The notes below the pieces were generated by a model that was not told the origin of the DNA, ran no database searches, and saw only the letters and a list, made by a program, of their open reading frames with translations. This document shows positions 32,238 through 40,628 of a DNA stretch of 50,243 nucleotides, piece after piece. A program made the translations under genes and the position numbers. Position 1 is the first letter of the stretch; every line of letters starts with the position of its first letter. The stretch is taken from NCBI RefSeq assembly GCF_014647515.1, contig NZ_BMPI01000015.1, positions 15,699 to 65,941 of the forward strand. The letters run 5' to 3'. This DNA is from Dactylosporangium sucinum (GTDB taxonomy: Bacteria; Actinomycetota; Actinomycetes; Mycobacteriales; Micromonosporaceae).

Positions 32238-34997
32238 TTACGCTACTGCGCAGGCCGCGCCGTTCAGGGTGAACGTGCTCGGCTTGCCGTTGGTGGAGTT
32301 GTTCCAGCTGGCGATGAAGCCGAACTCCACCGTGCCGCCGTTCGCGGCGATGGTTCTGGTGTAGTCGGCGTTCGACACCGAGGCGTTCGGGCCGGGACTC
32401 GTGGCCACGCCGCCCCAGATCTGCTGGATCACCTGGCCGTTGGGGTAGGTCCAGGTCAGGGTCCAGCCGTTGATCGCGGACGAACCGCGGTTGGTGATCT
32501 TCACCGCGCCCTGGAAGGCGCCGCCCCACTGGCCCGCCACCGAGTAGGTCACCGTGCAGCCGGCCGACGAGGACGGCGACGACGACGGAGACGACGACGC
32601 GGAGCGCGACGGGGAGGTCGAGACCGACGGGGACGGCGATGCCGAGGAGCGGGACACCGACGGGGACGGCGACGCCGAGAACGACGACGGCGGGGCGCCC
32701 GTGCGGTCACCGTAGATGATGCCGCGGCCGTTCGTCCCGAGGTACACCCGGCCGTAGATGCGCGGGTCGCCCGTGATCGTGTCGCCGATGTTGCCGTACT
32801 GGTGCTGGTCGTCGTTGATCCGGACCCAGCTGGCGGCGTTGTCGTCGGAGCGGTACACGCCCTTCTTGCCGTCCACCTGGCCCACCATGAACACCGCCAG
32901 GTTGGGGCGGCCGGGAGCGCCCTTGCCGAAGCCGATCGCGTCGGCCGCCTGCACCGTCGAGACCTTCGTGAACGAGGTACCGAAGTCGGTCGAACGGTAG
33001 AGGCCGCCCGTCTTGCCGGACAGCCAGATCTCGCCCGACACGCCCGGGACGGCCTTGAACAGCGCCGTCGACGGCAGGCCCGAGGCGGCCGCCGTGAACG
33101 AGACCCCGCCGTTGCGCGAGACGTAGAAGGTGCCACCCGAGAAGCCGTAGAAGATGCTCGAGTTGACCCGGTCCGACTCGACGATCGCGTTCTGCGGGAT
33201 GCCGGAGGACTGCGTCCAGCTGTTGCCGAAGCCGACCGAGTACACGACCGCGCTGTTCTTGGGGGCCCACACGAACCGCGAGCCGTCAGCCGCGGCGGAG
33301 ATCGTGCCGCCCTCGTTGATGCCGCCCGGCTCCGAGCCCTGGAACCAGTTGGCGCCGCCGTCGGTGGAGAACGCGGCGTGGCTGTCGTTGGGGCGGTCGG
33401 CGTCGGTGAAGTTGCCGGCGCGGACCATGACGCTCGGGTTGAGTTCGGCGTAGTCCAGGCTCGTCGTCGACGTGAACGTCGGCGCCGTGAACATCATCGA
33501 CGGTACCGCATCCAGGTTCGTGTGGCGGAAGCCGGCGATGTCGCCGAGGCCGGAGACCAGCGGGGCGCCGGTGGGCGGGCTGATGAGGTCGAGGACGGCG
33601 GTCTCCTCGAGGCCCGGGGCCATCGGCTTGATGGTGATCTGGCCGCCCGAGTCCCACGTGGTGAGGTCGGTGCTGCCGTAGATGGTGGCGCCGGTGCCGT
33701 ACATGAACCGGTTGGAGTTGAACGGGTCGATCTCCAGCGACTCGTTCATCCACCCCAGCTTCGGGGTGACCTCCGGGGGCTGCGGGTTGGTGCCGAACGT
33801 CAGCCAGGGCGAGCGGCTGACATCCATCTTGTACCGGAAGCTCCGGTTGGGGTAGCTGGTCCAGTCCCAGATCCGGGTCCACGTGGCCCCGCCGTCGGTG
33901 CTGCGCCAGAAGATCGCGTCCGGCCACCAGGACACCTGGGTGGCGACCATGATGGTGTTCGGCTTCTGCCGGTCGATGGTCAGGCCGCTGTAGCCGAAGT
34001 AGTCGTCGCTGCTGGACGACGGGACCGGGCTGATCTGCGTCCAGGTGCCGGTGGCGGTCGCGTACTTCCACACGTCGCCCTTGCCACCGTCGTACGGGCC
34101 GCCGGTGTCGGACGTGGCGATGTACAGGTAGCCGCCGCTGGTGTCCAGGACGCCCTTGTGCGCGATGTACCCGGTCGGCTGGCCGGCGACGCGCTCCCAC
34201 GACGTGCCGCCGTTCGTGGTGCGGTAGATCGTGTTCTGCTTGTCGGCGACGCCGACGTAGATGGTCTGGGTGGTGTTTCCGGCGGTACCGGTGCGCTTGT
34301 CGAACGTCACCCAGACGACGCCCTGGTTGTCGGTGAGGTACTGGTTGGGGTCGCTCGGGTCCTGCGCGTAGTTGCCGACGTTGGGGAAGTTGCTGACCTT
34401 CGCCCAGGTGACGCCCGAGTCGGTGCTGCGCCAGAGGCCGTTGCCGCTGGGGGCGCCGAAGTACAGGATCGAGTTCTTGTTGGGGTCGATCGCCAGGCGC
34501 TCCCCCATCCCGCGGCCGGGCATGTTGCCGCCCAGCTTGAACGGCAGCGCCGTCGACTGCCAGGTCGCGCCCTTGTCGGACGAGCGCAGGATGGCGCCGT
34601 TGTTCGGGTCCCAGCTGTTGGTGTACATGCCCACGGCGGCGTACACCTTGTTCGGGTCGACGGCGTCGGTGGCGAGGCTGGCCACGCCGTTCCAGCCCCA
34701 GTTGTCCTGGCCCACCCAGTCGAGCAGCGGGATCCAGCGGTTGGTGGCGGGGTCGAGGCGGTACGCCCCGCCGATGTCGGTGCGAGCGTAGACGAGGTTC
34801 GCCTGGCTCTGGTTGAAGATGATCCCGGGGACGAAGCCCCCACCTTCGATCTGGACGTTCTTGAACGCGTAGGGGTCGGCGGCCGCGGCCTCCGCCGGCC
34901 GGACGGCGGTCTGCACGGCGACGCCGACCGCGGCGACCGCCACGGCAGCGACGACGAGGACGCCGACTCTCGTCGATCTGTTTCGCATACGGCGCAT
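32238..34997 (-). CDS. Secreted GH74 xyloglucanase with C-terminal CBM2
   Basis: A 919-residue exported enzyme. Basic n-region and long hydrophobic core (MRRMRNRSTRVGVLVVAAVA) end at an AEAAA cleavage site. The catalytic part is a pair of seven-bladed propellers with many Asp-box repeats (STDSGVTW, STDGGATW, SSDKGATW, SRNGGVSF). The conserved YARTDIGGAYRLDP contains a catalytic Asp, and MGERLAIDPNK and GWMNESLEIDPFNSNRFMYG are GH74 landmarks. A Ser/Pro linker precedes a CBM2 module (CTVTYSVAGQWGGAFQGAV, NGWTLTWTYPNGQ) that binds cellulose. It degrades xyloglucan. ATG 34997 is taken as start; 34988 and a TTG at 35012 are alternatives. Confidence 0.93.
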   Translation of the reverse strand: MRRMRNRSTRVGVLVVAAVAVAAVGVAVQTAVRPAEAAAADPYAFKNVQIEGGGFVPGIIFNQSQANLVYARTDIGGAYRLDPATNRWIPLLDWVGQDNWGWNGVASLATDAVDPNKVYAAVGMYTNSWDPNNGAILRSSDKGATWQSTALPFKLGGNMPGRGMGERLAIDPNKNSILYFGAPSGNGLWRSTDSGVTWAKVSNFPNVGNYAQDPSDPNQYLTDNQGVVWVTFDKRTGTAGNTTQTIYVGVADKQNTIYRTTNGGTSWERVAGQPTGYIAHKGVLDTSGGYLYIATSDTGGPYDGGKGDVWKYATATGTWTQISPVPSSSSDDYFGYSGLTIDRQKPNTIMVATQVSWWPDAIFWRSTDGGATWTRIWDWTSYPNRSFRYKMDVSRSPWLTFGTNPQPPEVTPKLGWMNESLEIDPFNSNRFMYGTGATIYGSTDLTTWDSGGQITIKPMAPGLEETAVLDLISPPTGAPLVSGLGDIAGFRHTNLDAVPSMMFTAPTFTSTTSLDYAELNPSVMVRAGNFTDADRPNDSHAAFSTDGGANWFQGSEPGGINEGGTISAAADGSRFVWAPKNSAVVYSVGFGNSWTQSSGIPQNAIVESDRVNSSIFYGFSGGTFYVSRNGGVSFTAAASGLPSTALFKAVPGVSGEIWLSGKTGGLYRSTDFGTSFTKVSTVQAADAIGFGKGAPGRPNLAVFMVGQVDGKKGVYRSDDNAASWVRINDDQHQYGNIGDTITGDPRIYGRVYLGTNGRGIIYGDRTGAPPSSFSASPSPSVSRSSASPSPSVSTSPSRSASSSPSSSPSSSAGCTVTYSVAGQWGGAFQGAVKITNRGSSAINGWTLTWTYPNGQVIQQIWGGVATSPGPNASVSNADYTRTIAANGGTVEFGFIASWNNSTNGKPSTFTLNGAACAVA

Positions 34998-35049
34998 GCT
35001 CGGAGCGCGCAACCGGGCCGGTCAACGAACCCGCCGCGACACGCAGGTC

Positions 35050-35080
35050 AAGCGCTTCGACAGTGTGAAAGTCTCACAGT
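35050..35080. promoter_or_regulatory. Palindromes between GH74 and the divergent gene
   Basis: AAGCGCTT (35050-35057) is a perfect 8-bp palindrome of the kind found at the centre of LacI-family operators. TGTGA (35064-35068) and TCACA (35074-35078) are inverted arms 5 bp apart. TAGGTT at 35096-35101 lies 7 nt before GTG 35109 and is its likely -10. Catabolite-type control of GH74 is possible but unproven. Confidence 0.3.
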
Positions 35081-35108
35081 CGGTGACCGACCCGGTAGGT
35101 TGACGCGG

Positions 35109-36176
35109 GTGAGAGCCCGACCGCTGATCGCGCTCGCCGTCGCGCTGGCGCTCGGCGGGTGGCTGCTGGCCGCCCGTCCGGCGCACCCTCCGGTACCCCC
35201 GCCGCAACCTCAGGCTGCGAAGACTCCCGCGCCGCAGGTCGTGGCCCAGCGCCCGGCGACCACCCCGGCGCGCCTGGCCGACGGCACCGCGTTCACGCCG
35301 CAGTTCTATCCGGACGCCGCCACGGCGATCGGGACCGTGCGCTCGCCCGACGCGTCGGCCGAGCGCCTGGTGCTGGTGCGCGGCGGCGCGGAGCGGGAGC
35401 TGCGGCGGGTGCCGGCGGAGCGCTACCCGCAGTTCCTCGGGTTCGCGGCCGCCGACGGGGTGCTCTACTGGGCCGAGTCCACCGCCACGACCGCCGGGCC
35501 GTGGGAGACCCGCATGTGGAAGGCGTCGCTGGACGGCGGCGCGCCCGTCTCGCTCACCACCGACGCGGGCGCCGCGGTCTTCTTCGACTCGCAGTTCGAC
35601 CTGGTGGTGGCCGAGGGCCGGCTGCACTGGATCGCCGCGCCGCCGGACGACTCCGACCGCACCGAGCTGCGCAGCGTGGCGCTCGGCGGCGGCAAGGTCA
35701 CGGTCGAGTCGATGCCCGGGCGGTACCGCTGGACGACCTGGCCCTGGATGCAGAGCGCCGACGTGCAGAGCGGCCCGGTGGAGCTGGTCGACCGGGCGAC
35801 CGGCCAGCGACGGACGGTCGCCGCGACCGCGGCCGAGACGCTCGGCTGCACGCCGGCGTGGTGCCGGTCGGTGGCCGCGACGGCGTCGGGCAACCTGTTC
35901 CAGGTCCTGTCCGCGGAGGGCGGCGACCGCCGCCGCATCCCCGGCGAGGTGAACGCGGTGACGGTGGACGTCGGCCTGATGGACCGCTACGAGGTGCTCA
36001 CCGAGCTGGCCGACGAGAAGGTGCGGGTGCTCGCGTACGACCTGCGGGACGGCACGACGAAGCTCCTGGCCTCGGACGTCGGCGTGGTCGGCGCCCGCGG
36101 CCCAGTGGTCTTCTGGTCGACGGGCGCCGCCGCCCCCGAGACGTGGAACGCGCTGGACCTGCGCACGCTGCCCTGA
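35109..36176 (+). CDS. Exported or membrane-anchored propeller-like protein
   Basis: A 355-residue protein of unknown function. The N-terminus is a hydrophobic segment (LIALAVALALGGWLLAARPA), probably a signal anchor, followed by a Pro/Ala-rich linker (PPVPPPQPQAAKTPAPQVVA). The rest reads as beta-rich repeats: GFAAADGVLYWAESTATT, WKASLDGGAPVSLTTDAG, DLVVAEGRLHWIAAPPDD and GNLFQVLSAEGGDRRRIPG, suggesting a TolB-like or similar propeller. Two Cys (GCTPAWC) may form a disulfide. GTG 35109 is 7 nt after a TAGGTT box. Its stop abuts the stop of the convergent gene. Confidence 0.75.
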   Translation: MRARPLIALAVALALGGWLLAARPAHPPVPPPQPQAAKTPAPQVVAQRPATTPARLADGTAFTPQFYPDAATAIGTVRSPDASAERLVLVRGGAERELRRVPAERYPQFLGFAAADGVLYWAESTATTAGPWETRMWKASLDGGAPVSLTTDAGAAVFFDSQFDLVVAEGRLHWIAAPPDDSDRTELRSVALGGGKVTVESMPGRYRWTTWPWMQSADVQSGPVELVDRATGQRRTVAATAAETLGCTPAWCRSVAATASGNLFQVLSAEGGDRRRIPGEVNAVTVDVGLMDRYEVLTELADEKVRVLAYDLRDGTTKLLASDVGVVGARGPVVFWSTGAAAPETWNALDLRTLP

Positions 36177-36419
36177 TCAGGGGCCGACCTCGTGGTGCTG
36201 CCGCTCGTCGGCGGCGCGCTCGTCCGGGTGCACCTGGGTGTCGGGCACGCGATCGTGGCCATGCCCGAGGACGCCCTCGATGAGCGCGTCGATCGGCTCG
36301 CTGATGTAATCGAACGCCGGCACCGCGATGTCTTCCGCCTCGTCCCGGATCGTGGCGAGGTCGATGGCCTCGTCGACGCGCGGAACGCCGTGTTCGTCCC
36401 TCTTCGACATGTTCGCCAT
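36177..36419 (-). CDS. Small acidic hypothetical protein
   Basis: An 80-residue acidic protein (MANMSKRDEHGVPRVDEAID, DEAEDIAVPAFDYI) that I do not recognise. No signal peptide or membrane helix. A longer in-frame reading upstream to 36746 runs through the repeat region and is not plausible. A GATACC box lies 8 nt before ATG 36419. Its TCA stop complement directly abuts the TGA stop of the convergent gene, giving TGATCA. Confidence 0.55.
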   Translation of the reverse strand: MANMSKRDEHGVPRVDEAIDLATIRDEAEDIAVPAFDYISEPIDALIEGVLGHGHDRVPDTQVHPDERAADERQHHEVGP

Positions 36420-36572
36420 ACGTTCCAGGTATCCCACCGGGATCACCCCAAACGCGCGGCCTGGCACGCGCGTCGTACGAGCGGAGGCGGCGCGGTGGCG
36501 GCCGGCCACCTGGAGGTGCGGCCCGGCACCGAGCCCGCAACCCACCGCGCCGCTCCGTCGCGCCGCCTTGTC

Positions 36573-36616
36573 CACGCCGCCGCCCACGCCGCCGCCCACG
36601 CCGCCGCCCACGCCGC
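36573..36616. repeat. 12-bp tandem repeat, three and a half copies
   Basis: CACGCCGCCGCC is repeated exactly at 36573, 36585 and 36597, and a partial copy at 36609 runs into the long palindrome. Confidence 0.85.
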
Positions 36617-36688
36617 GATCTTGGAGTTGTGGTCCCGGATTTGTCGGAAATACGCGGATAAAGTCGGGACCACAACTCCAAGATCGCG
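36614..36688. repeat. Long palindromic element, copy 1
   Basis: Perfect 24-bp arms at 36614-36637 and 36665-36688 around a 27-nt loop. The arm core is GATCTTGGAGTTGTGGT. It matches copy 2 at 41507-41581 except at two arm positions, both compensated on the other arm. It lies downstream of the ROK gene stop. It could be a REP/MITE-type element that also terminates transcription. Confidence 0.85.
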
Positions 36689-36777
36689 CCCGGAGGGGCG
36701 GCACGGAGGGGGCAGCACGGACAGCGCGGCACGGACAGCACGGCACGGAGGGGGCCGCACGGACCGCGGCGCGGCGG

Positions 36778-37986
36778 TCAGGAGCGGGTGGACGCCGTCG
36801 GGGCCGGGAGCGTCTCCAGGGGGTTGCGCAGGAGCTCCGCGAACGCCAGCTCGGCCGCGCCGATCAGGGTCGCGTCGTCGGCCAGGCCCGAGATGCGCAG
36901 GCGGACACGCTCCCGGGACACCGCCAGCACGTGGTCGGCGATGCGGCGGCGGACGTGGTCGGCCGAGCCGAGGTACACCTCCCGCAGCATGCCGCCGAAG
37001 ATGACCACGCCCGGGTTGAAGAGGTTGATGATGTTCGCGACGCCGATGCCCAGCCAGTCGCCGACCACGGCCAGGGCGTGCTGGGCGGCCTCCTCGCCGC
37101 GGTCGGCGGCGTCCACCACCGCGCGGACCGCGGACCAGCCGGACTGCGACGGCGGGCGGCCGGCCGCGTCCAGCAGCGCCCGCTCGCCCACCTCGGCCTC
37201 CAGGCAGCCGCGGGAGCCGCACATGCACGGGCGGCCGTCGTACGGGTTGACCACCATGTGGCCGACCTCGCAGCCGTAGCCGGCCTCGCCGTCCAGCAGC
37301 TCGCCCCGCACGATGATGCCGCCGCCCACGCCCGCGTCGCCGTGCAGGTATACCAGGTTCTGGGCGCCCATGCCCGCGCCGCGCAGCTGCTCGGCCCGCG
37401 CGCCCAGGTGGGCCTCGTTGCCGACCGCCACCGGCAAGCCCAGGCCCAGGCGGCGGCCCAGCTCGGCGCCGAACGCCTGGTCGACCCAGCCCATGTCCGG
37501 GCCGTAGCGGACCATGCCGTCGCCGGGGCGGATCATCCCGCAGTACGAGGCGCCGATCCCGGCGCACACCGTGCCCGGCGGGGCCGTGGCGTGCAGGCGC
37601 TTGCCGAAGCCGGCGAGGGCGCCGACGACGGTGTCGAGGTCGGCGCCGGCCCGCGGGCGGACGGCCTCCAGGCGCTCCAGGACCGTGCCGCCGAGGCCGA
37701 CCCGGGCGGCCAGCAGGCGGTCGACGGCCACGTCGAAGGCCAGGACGTACACCCGGCCGGTCTCCGGGCGCACCACCAGCGACGGGCGGCCGGCCCGGCC
37801 GGTGCCGACCGGGAGCTCCTCGCGGACCAGGCCCGCGGCGGTCAGCTCGGCGATCAGGCCCATGATCGTGCTGCGGTTGAGGCCCGTGCGCTCGGCCAGC
37901 TCGGTGCGGGACAATGCGCCGTCGAGGTGGACATGGCGGAGCAGGTTGCCCAGGTTCCGCCGGCGGATGTCCTCCAGCTCTGGCAT
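36778..37986 (-). CDS. ROK-family transcriptional regulator
   Basis: A 402-residue regulator. The N-terminal winged helix (about 10-70) reads LRHVHLDGALSRTELAERTG and STIMGLIAELTAAGLVRE. The ROK domain follows with GDAGVGGGIIVRGELLDGEAG, EVGHM and the zinc motif CMCGSRGCLE. Members such as NagC and XylR sense sugars. The divergent neighbour is an amidohydrolase, with a 64-bp gap holding a nested dyad; local regulation is plausible. TATCGT lies 6 nt before ATG 37986, suggesting a leaderless transcript. Confidence 0.92.
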   Translation of the reverse strand: MPELEDIRRRNLGNLLRHVHLDGALSRTELAERTGLNRSTIMGLIAELTAAGLVREELPVGTGRAGRPSLVVRPETGRVYVLAFDVAVDRLLAARVGLGGTVLERLEAVRPRAGADLDTVVGALAGFGKRLHATAPPGTVCAGIGASYCGMIRPGDGMVRYGPDMGWVDQAFGAELGRRLGLGLPVAVGNEAHLGARAEQLRGAGMGAQNLVYLHGDAGVGGGIIVRGELLDGEAGYGCEVGHMVVNPYDGRPCMCGSRGCLEAEVGERALLDAAGRPPSQSGWSAVRAVVDAADRGEEAAQHALAVVGDWLGIGVANIINLFNPGVVIFGGMLREVYLGSADHVRRRIADHVLAVSRERVRLRISGLADDATLIGAAELAFAELLRNPLETLPAPTASTRS

Positions 37987-37998
37987 TGCGTAACGATA

Positions 37999-38038
37999 CC
38001 CAGACGCGGCAGCGGGCCATGAACCCGCGAGTTCTGGG
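37999..38038. promoter_or_regulatory. Nested dyad between ROK and amidohydrolase genes
   Basis: Outer arms CCCAGA (37999-38004) and TCTGGG (38033-38038), inner arms GCGGG (38012-38016) and CCCGC (38024-38028). Spacing is uneven. It may be a ROK operator. Confidence 0.3.
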
Positions 38039-38050
38039 CACCTGGTCCCG

Positions 38051-39133
38051 ATGAGGACGCTCATCGCCAACGTCCGGGTCTTCGACGGCCACGGACTGCG
38101 CCCACCCGGCAGTGTCGTGGTCGACGGCGACCGTTTCGGCAGCGGTACCGAGGGAGACCGCGTCATCGACGGCGCCGGCGCGACCGCGCTGCCCGGCCTG
38201 ATCGACGCCCACCTGCACCTCGAGGGCCGGGAGTCGCTCGACCGGCTGGTGCGGGCGGGGGTGACCACCGCGCTCGACATGGGCAACGGCCCGATGGACA
38301 AGTTCGACGCGCTGCGGTACACCCGCGGACTGACCGACGTGCGCACCGCCGGCGTGATCGCGGCCGCCCCCGGCAGCATGCACGCCCACATCCCGTTCCT
38401 GCGCGACCACCTGGTGCACGGCGTGCAGGACGCGGAGGCGTTCGTGGCGGGGCGGCTGGCCGAGGGCGCCGACTACGTGAAGATCGTCGTCGGCAACCCG
38501 GAGCCCAGCCACGACCAGGCCACCCTCGACGCGATCACCGCCGCCGCGCACCGGCACCGCAAGCTCGTCGTCGCCCACGCGATCTCCATGGAGGCGTACC
38601 GCATGGCGCTGGAGGCCGGCGTCGACGTGTTCACCCACGTGCCGCTCGACCGGCCGCTCGACGAGGACACCGCCGCCCGCATCGCGGCCGAGGGCCGGGC
38701 GATGGTGCCGACGCTCATCATGATGGCGGGCGTCGTGGCGGCCGGCCCCGGGTTCCCGGCCCGGTACGAGGCCGCCGAGGAGAGCGTCGCCGTCGCGCAC
38801 CGCGCCGGGGTGCCGATCATCGCCGGTACCGACGCGAACTCCGCCCCCGAGGTCTGGGCCAACCCGCCGTTCGGCGAGGCCCTCCACCGCGAGCTGGAGC
38901 TGCTCGCCGCGGCCGGGCTGAGCCCCGCCGAGACGCTGCGGGCGGCGACCTCGCGCCCGGCCGAGCGGTTCGGCCTGACCGACCGCGGCGCGATCCGGCC
39001 CGGCCTGCGGGCCGACCTGGTACTCGTCGACGGGGACCCGCTCGCCGACCTCGGCTCGACCCGCGCGGTCACCCGCGTGTGGTGTGGCGGCGTCGAGCAC
39101 ACCCCCGCGGAGCTCGCGCGCGCGGCGGGATAG
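38051..39133 (+). CDS. Amidohydrolase-family protein
   Basis: A 360-residue metallohydrolase of the amidohydrolase superfamily. The metal-binding HxH is in LPGLIDAHLHLEGR, a bridging Lys lies in ADYVKIVVG, later His ligands in LVVAHAISME and DVFTHVPLD, and the catalytic Asp in IIAGTDANSAPEVW. The C-terminus has the typical RADLVLVDGDPLADL. It belongs to the imidazolonepropionase/prolidase-like subgroup and hydrolyses C-N or peptide-like bonds; substrate unknown. It is divergent from the ROK regulator. Confidence 0.9.
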   Translation: MRTLIANVRVFDGHGLRPPGSVVVDGDRFGSGTEGDRVIDGAGATALPGLIDAHLHLEGRESLDRLVRAGVTTALDMGNGPMDKFDALRYTRGLTDVRTAGVIAAAPGSMHAHIPFLRDHLVHGVQDAEAFVAGRLAEGADYVKIVVGNPEPSHDQATLDAITAAAHRHRKLVVAHAISMEAYRMALEAGVDVFTHVPLDRPLDEDTAARIAAEGRAMVPTLIMMAGVVAAGPGFPARYEAAEESVAVAHRAGVPIIAGTDANSAPEVWANPPFGEALHRELELLAAAGLSPAETLRAATSRPAERFGLTDRGAIRPGLRADLVLVDGDPLADLGSTRAVTRVWCGGVEHTPAELARAAG

Positions 39134-39136
39134 CGT
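39131..39136 (+). promoter_or_regulatory. -10 box TAGCGT overlapping the amidohydrolase stop
   Basis: The TAG stop (39131-39133) is the first half of TAGCGT, which ends 7 nt before GTG 39144. It suggests leaderless expression of the GNAT gene. Confidence 0.45.
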
Positions 39137-39143
39137 TGCGCCC

Positions 39144-39737
39144 GTGTTCTTCGGTGGCACGGGCGTGGCCGGGCTGAGCTGCCCGCTGGGGGCGGTGCAC
39201 AGCATCGAGACGGGCCGGCTGCGGCTGGTCGTGGCGCGCCGGCGGGCGCTGGTGGCGCACTGGGATGGCCTGGACGAGCGGTCGCGGCAGTGGGTCGGCG
39301 TCCAGCCGGGCGATCTCTCCGAGAACCCCGCCGAGCCGGACGGGTCGGACCCGCTGCTGTGGCACGCGGACCGGGCGGAGTTCCTGGGGTACGACATCGA
39401 GACCGGGCAGGTCGTCTCGGCCGTCACCCTGTGGCGGGACGCCGGCGAGCACGTCGTCAGCGGGACGGTCGCCGAGCCGTGGCGCGGCCGCGGCTACGGC
39501 GCCGAGTCCCTCGCGCTGGTCTGCGCGATCGCGCACCGGCACCTGGGCATCGCCCGGCTGTGCGCCGGCAGCGCGGCCGGCGACGAGGCGGCGGCCCGGT
39601 GCCTCAGCGCGAGCGGGTTCGCCGCCGCGGGCGAGCCGGTGCCGTTCACCCTGCCGAGCGGGCGGGTCATCGAGGCGCGGCCGTGGGAGCGGACCGACCC
39701 CGAGGCGCGGCTGCGCTGCCGGAACCCGCCGTGGTGA
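39144..39737 (+). CDS. GNAT-family N-acetyltransferase
   Basis: A 197-residue acetyltransferase of the RimJ/RimL-like type. IETGRLRLVVARRRALVAHW opens the fold, and the acetyl-CoA pyrophosphate loop is VAEPWRGRGYGAESLAL. ARLCAGSAAGDEAAARCLSASGF is the conserved late segment. The acceptor is unknown. Its last 71 bp overlap the end of the convergent GIY-YIG gene. Confidence 0.85.
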   Translation: MFFGGTGVAGLSCPLGAVHSIETGRLRLVVARRRALVAHWDGLDERSRQWVGVQPGDLSENPAEPDGSDPLLWHADRAEFLGYDIETGQVVSAVTLWRDAGEHVVSGTVAEPWRGRGYGAESLALVCAIAHRHLGIARLCAGSAAGDEAAARCLSASGFAAAGEPVPFTLPSGRVIEARPWERTDPEARLRCRNPPW

Positions 39738-40611
39738 GGGCCGCCGCCAGCTCGGCGTTACGCTGCGCGTAGCCGGCCCACGCTCCCGGGGTCGCCGCCA
39801 GGTGCGGGGCCGCGGCGCGTTCCCCGCAGGGCCGCTGCGCCCAGTCGATCAGCCGCCCCGCCCGTACCGTCAACGTCAGCAACACGCCGTCCGACCATCC
39901 GGCGGCGGTGAAGTCGCCCGGCTCGCGGCTCGTCACCCGCTGCGGTGCGGTGATCCAGTCCAGCGCCGCCAGCTCCTCCTGGATCTGCCCGGCCACCTCG
40001 AACGCGAGCGTCGCCGCCGCCTGGTCGCGCAGGGCCGCCAGATCGGCGCGGGCCCGGCCGACCGCCTCGGGGTCGCGGGCGAGGGTCGCGGCCAGCTCGG
40101 CGGCGAGCACCGTCCGGTCGGCGGCCGTCACGCCGCGCTTCTCCGCCATCGCGCGCTCGGCGCCGGTGAGCCGGGTGCCGGTGTACCGCAGGGGCCGGAT
40201 CCGGTGCAGCCCGGACAGCGCCTGGCGGACCCGCTGGCTGCCGAGGTAGGGCCCGAAGGCGTCGGGTTCGTAGGACAGGCGCAGCCCGGGCGCGGCGCTG
40301 CTGTCGGTCAGCCCGAGGTACACCGGCGTCTCCATGCCGCCGCGGACCCGGTTCCAGCGGGGTTTGCGGTGCTCGAGGACGTTGCGCTCGAGCCAGGCGG
40401 CCTCGTGGACGGAGTCGCACACCAGCGCCTCGACGGCCGCGACGGCGGCGACCATGCGCACGAGATGCCGCCGGTCGCCGAGGTCCGACCAGTAGGACCC
40501 GACCCGGCTGCGCAGCTGCGTCGCCCGCCCGACGTAGAGCACCCGCCCGCGGCCGTCGCGGAAGCGGTACACCCCGGGCTCGTTCGGCAACCGCCCCCGC
40601 CCCGCCAGCAT
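39667..40611 (-). CDS. GIY-YIG nuclease, UvrC N-terminal-like
   Basis: A 314-residue protein resembling the N-terminal half of UvrC. The GIY-YIG module is GVYRFRDGRGRVLYVGRATQLRSRV with the metal Glu region EAAWLERNVLEHRKPRWN. A region similar to the UVR helix follows (FEVAGQIQEELAALDWI). The second, RNase H-like nuclease half of UvrC is absent, as in Cho-type proteins. It may act in nucleotide excision repair or be a separate actinobacterial family. ATG 40611 follows a CATACT box by 6 nt. Confidence 0.88.
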   Translation of the reverse strand: MLAGRGRLPNEPGVYRFRDGRGRVLYVGRATQLRSRVGSYWSDLGDRRHLVRMVAAVAAVEALVCDSVHEAAWLERNVLEHRKPRWNRVRGGMETPVYLGLTDSSAAPGLRLSYEPDAFGPYLGSQRVRQALSGLHRIRPLRYTGTRLTGAERAMAEKRGVTAADRTVLAAELAATLARDPEAVGRARADLAALRDQAAATLAFEVAGQIQEELAALDWITAPQRVTSREPGDFTAAGWSDGVLLTLTVRAGRLIDWAQRPCGERAAAPHLAATPGAWAGYAQRNAELAAALTTAGSGSAAAPRGRSAPTAAPR

Positions 40612-40616
40612 CACCG

Positions 40617-40623
40617 TAGTATG
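40617..40623. promoter_or_regulatory. Overlapping bidirectional -10 boxes
   Basis: Plus strand TAGTAT (40617-40622) is 6 nt before GTG 40629. Minus strand CATACT (40623 to 40618) is 6 nt before ATG 40611. The two boxes share five base pairs, giving a symmetric promoter for two leaderless genes. Confidence 0.55.
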
Positions 40624-40628
40624 CCGCT

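Larger units (their letters stand above)
36420..36777. other. 358-bp intergenic repeat region
   Basis: No gene is supported. It holds the small gene's promoter, a 12-bp tandem repeat, a 75-bp palindromic element and an irregular G/C-rich run with repeated GGCACGGA words (about 36695-36770) before the ROK stop. Confidence 0.65.

Noticed and set aside
36420..36746. N-terminal extension of the small acidic gene through the repeats
   Set aside because: The reading is a translation of the tandem repeat and palindrome (GGGVGGGVGGGV), not a real protein segment.
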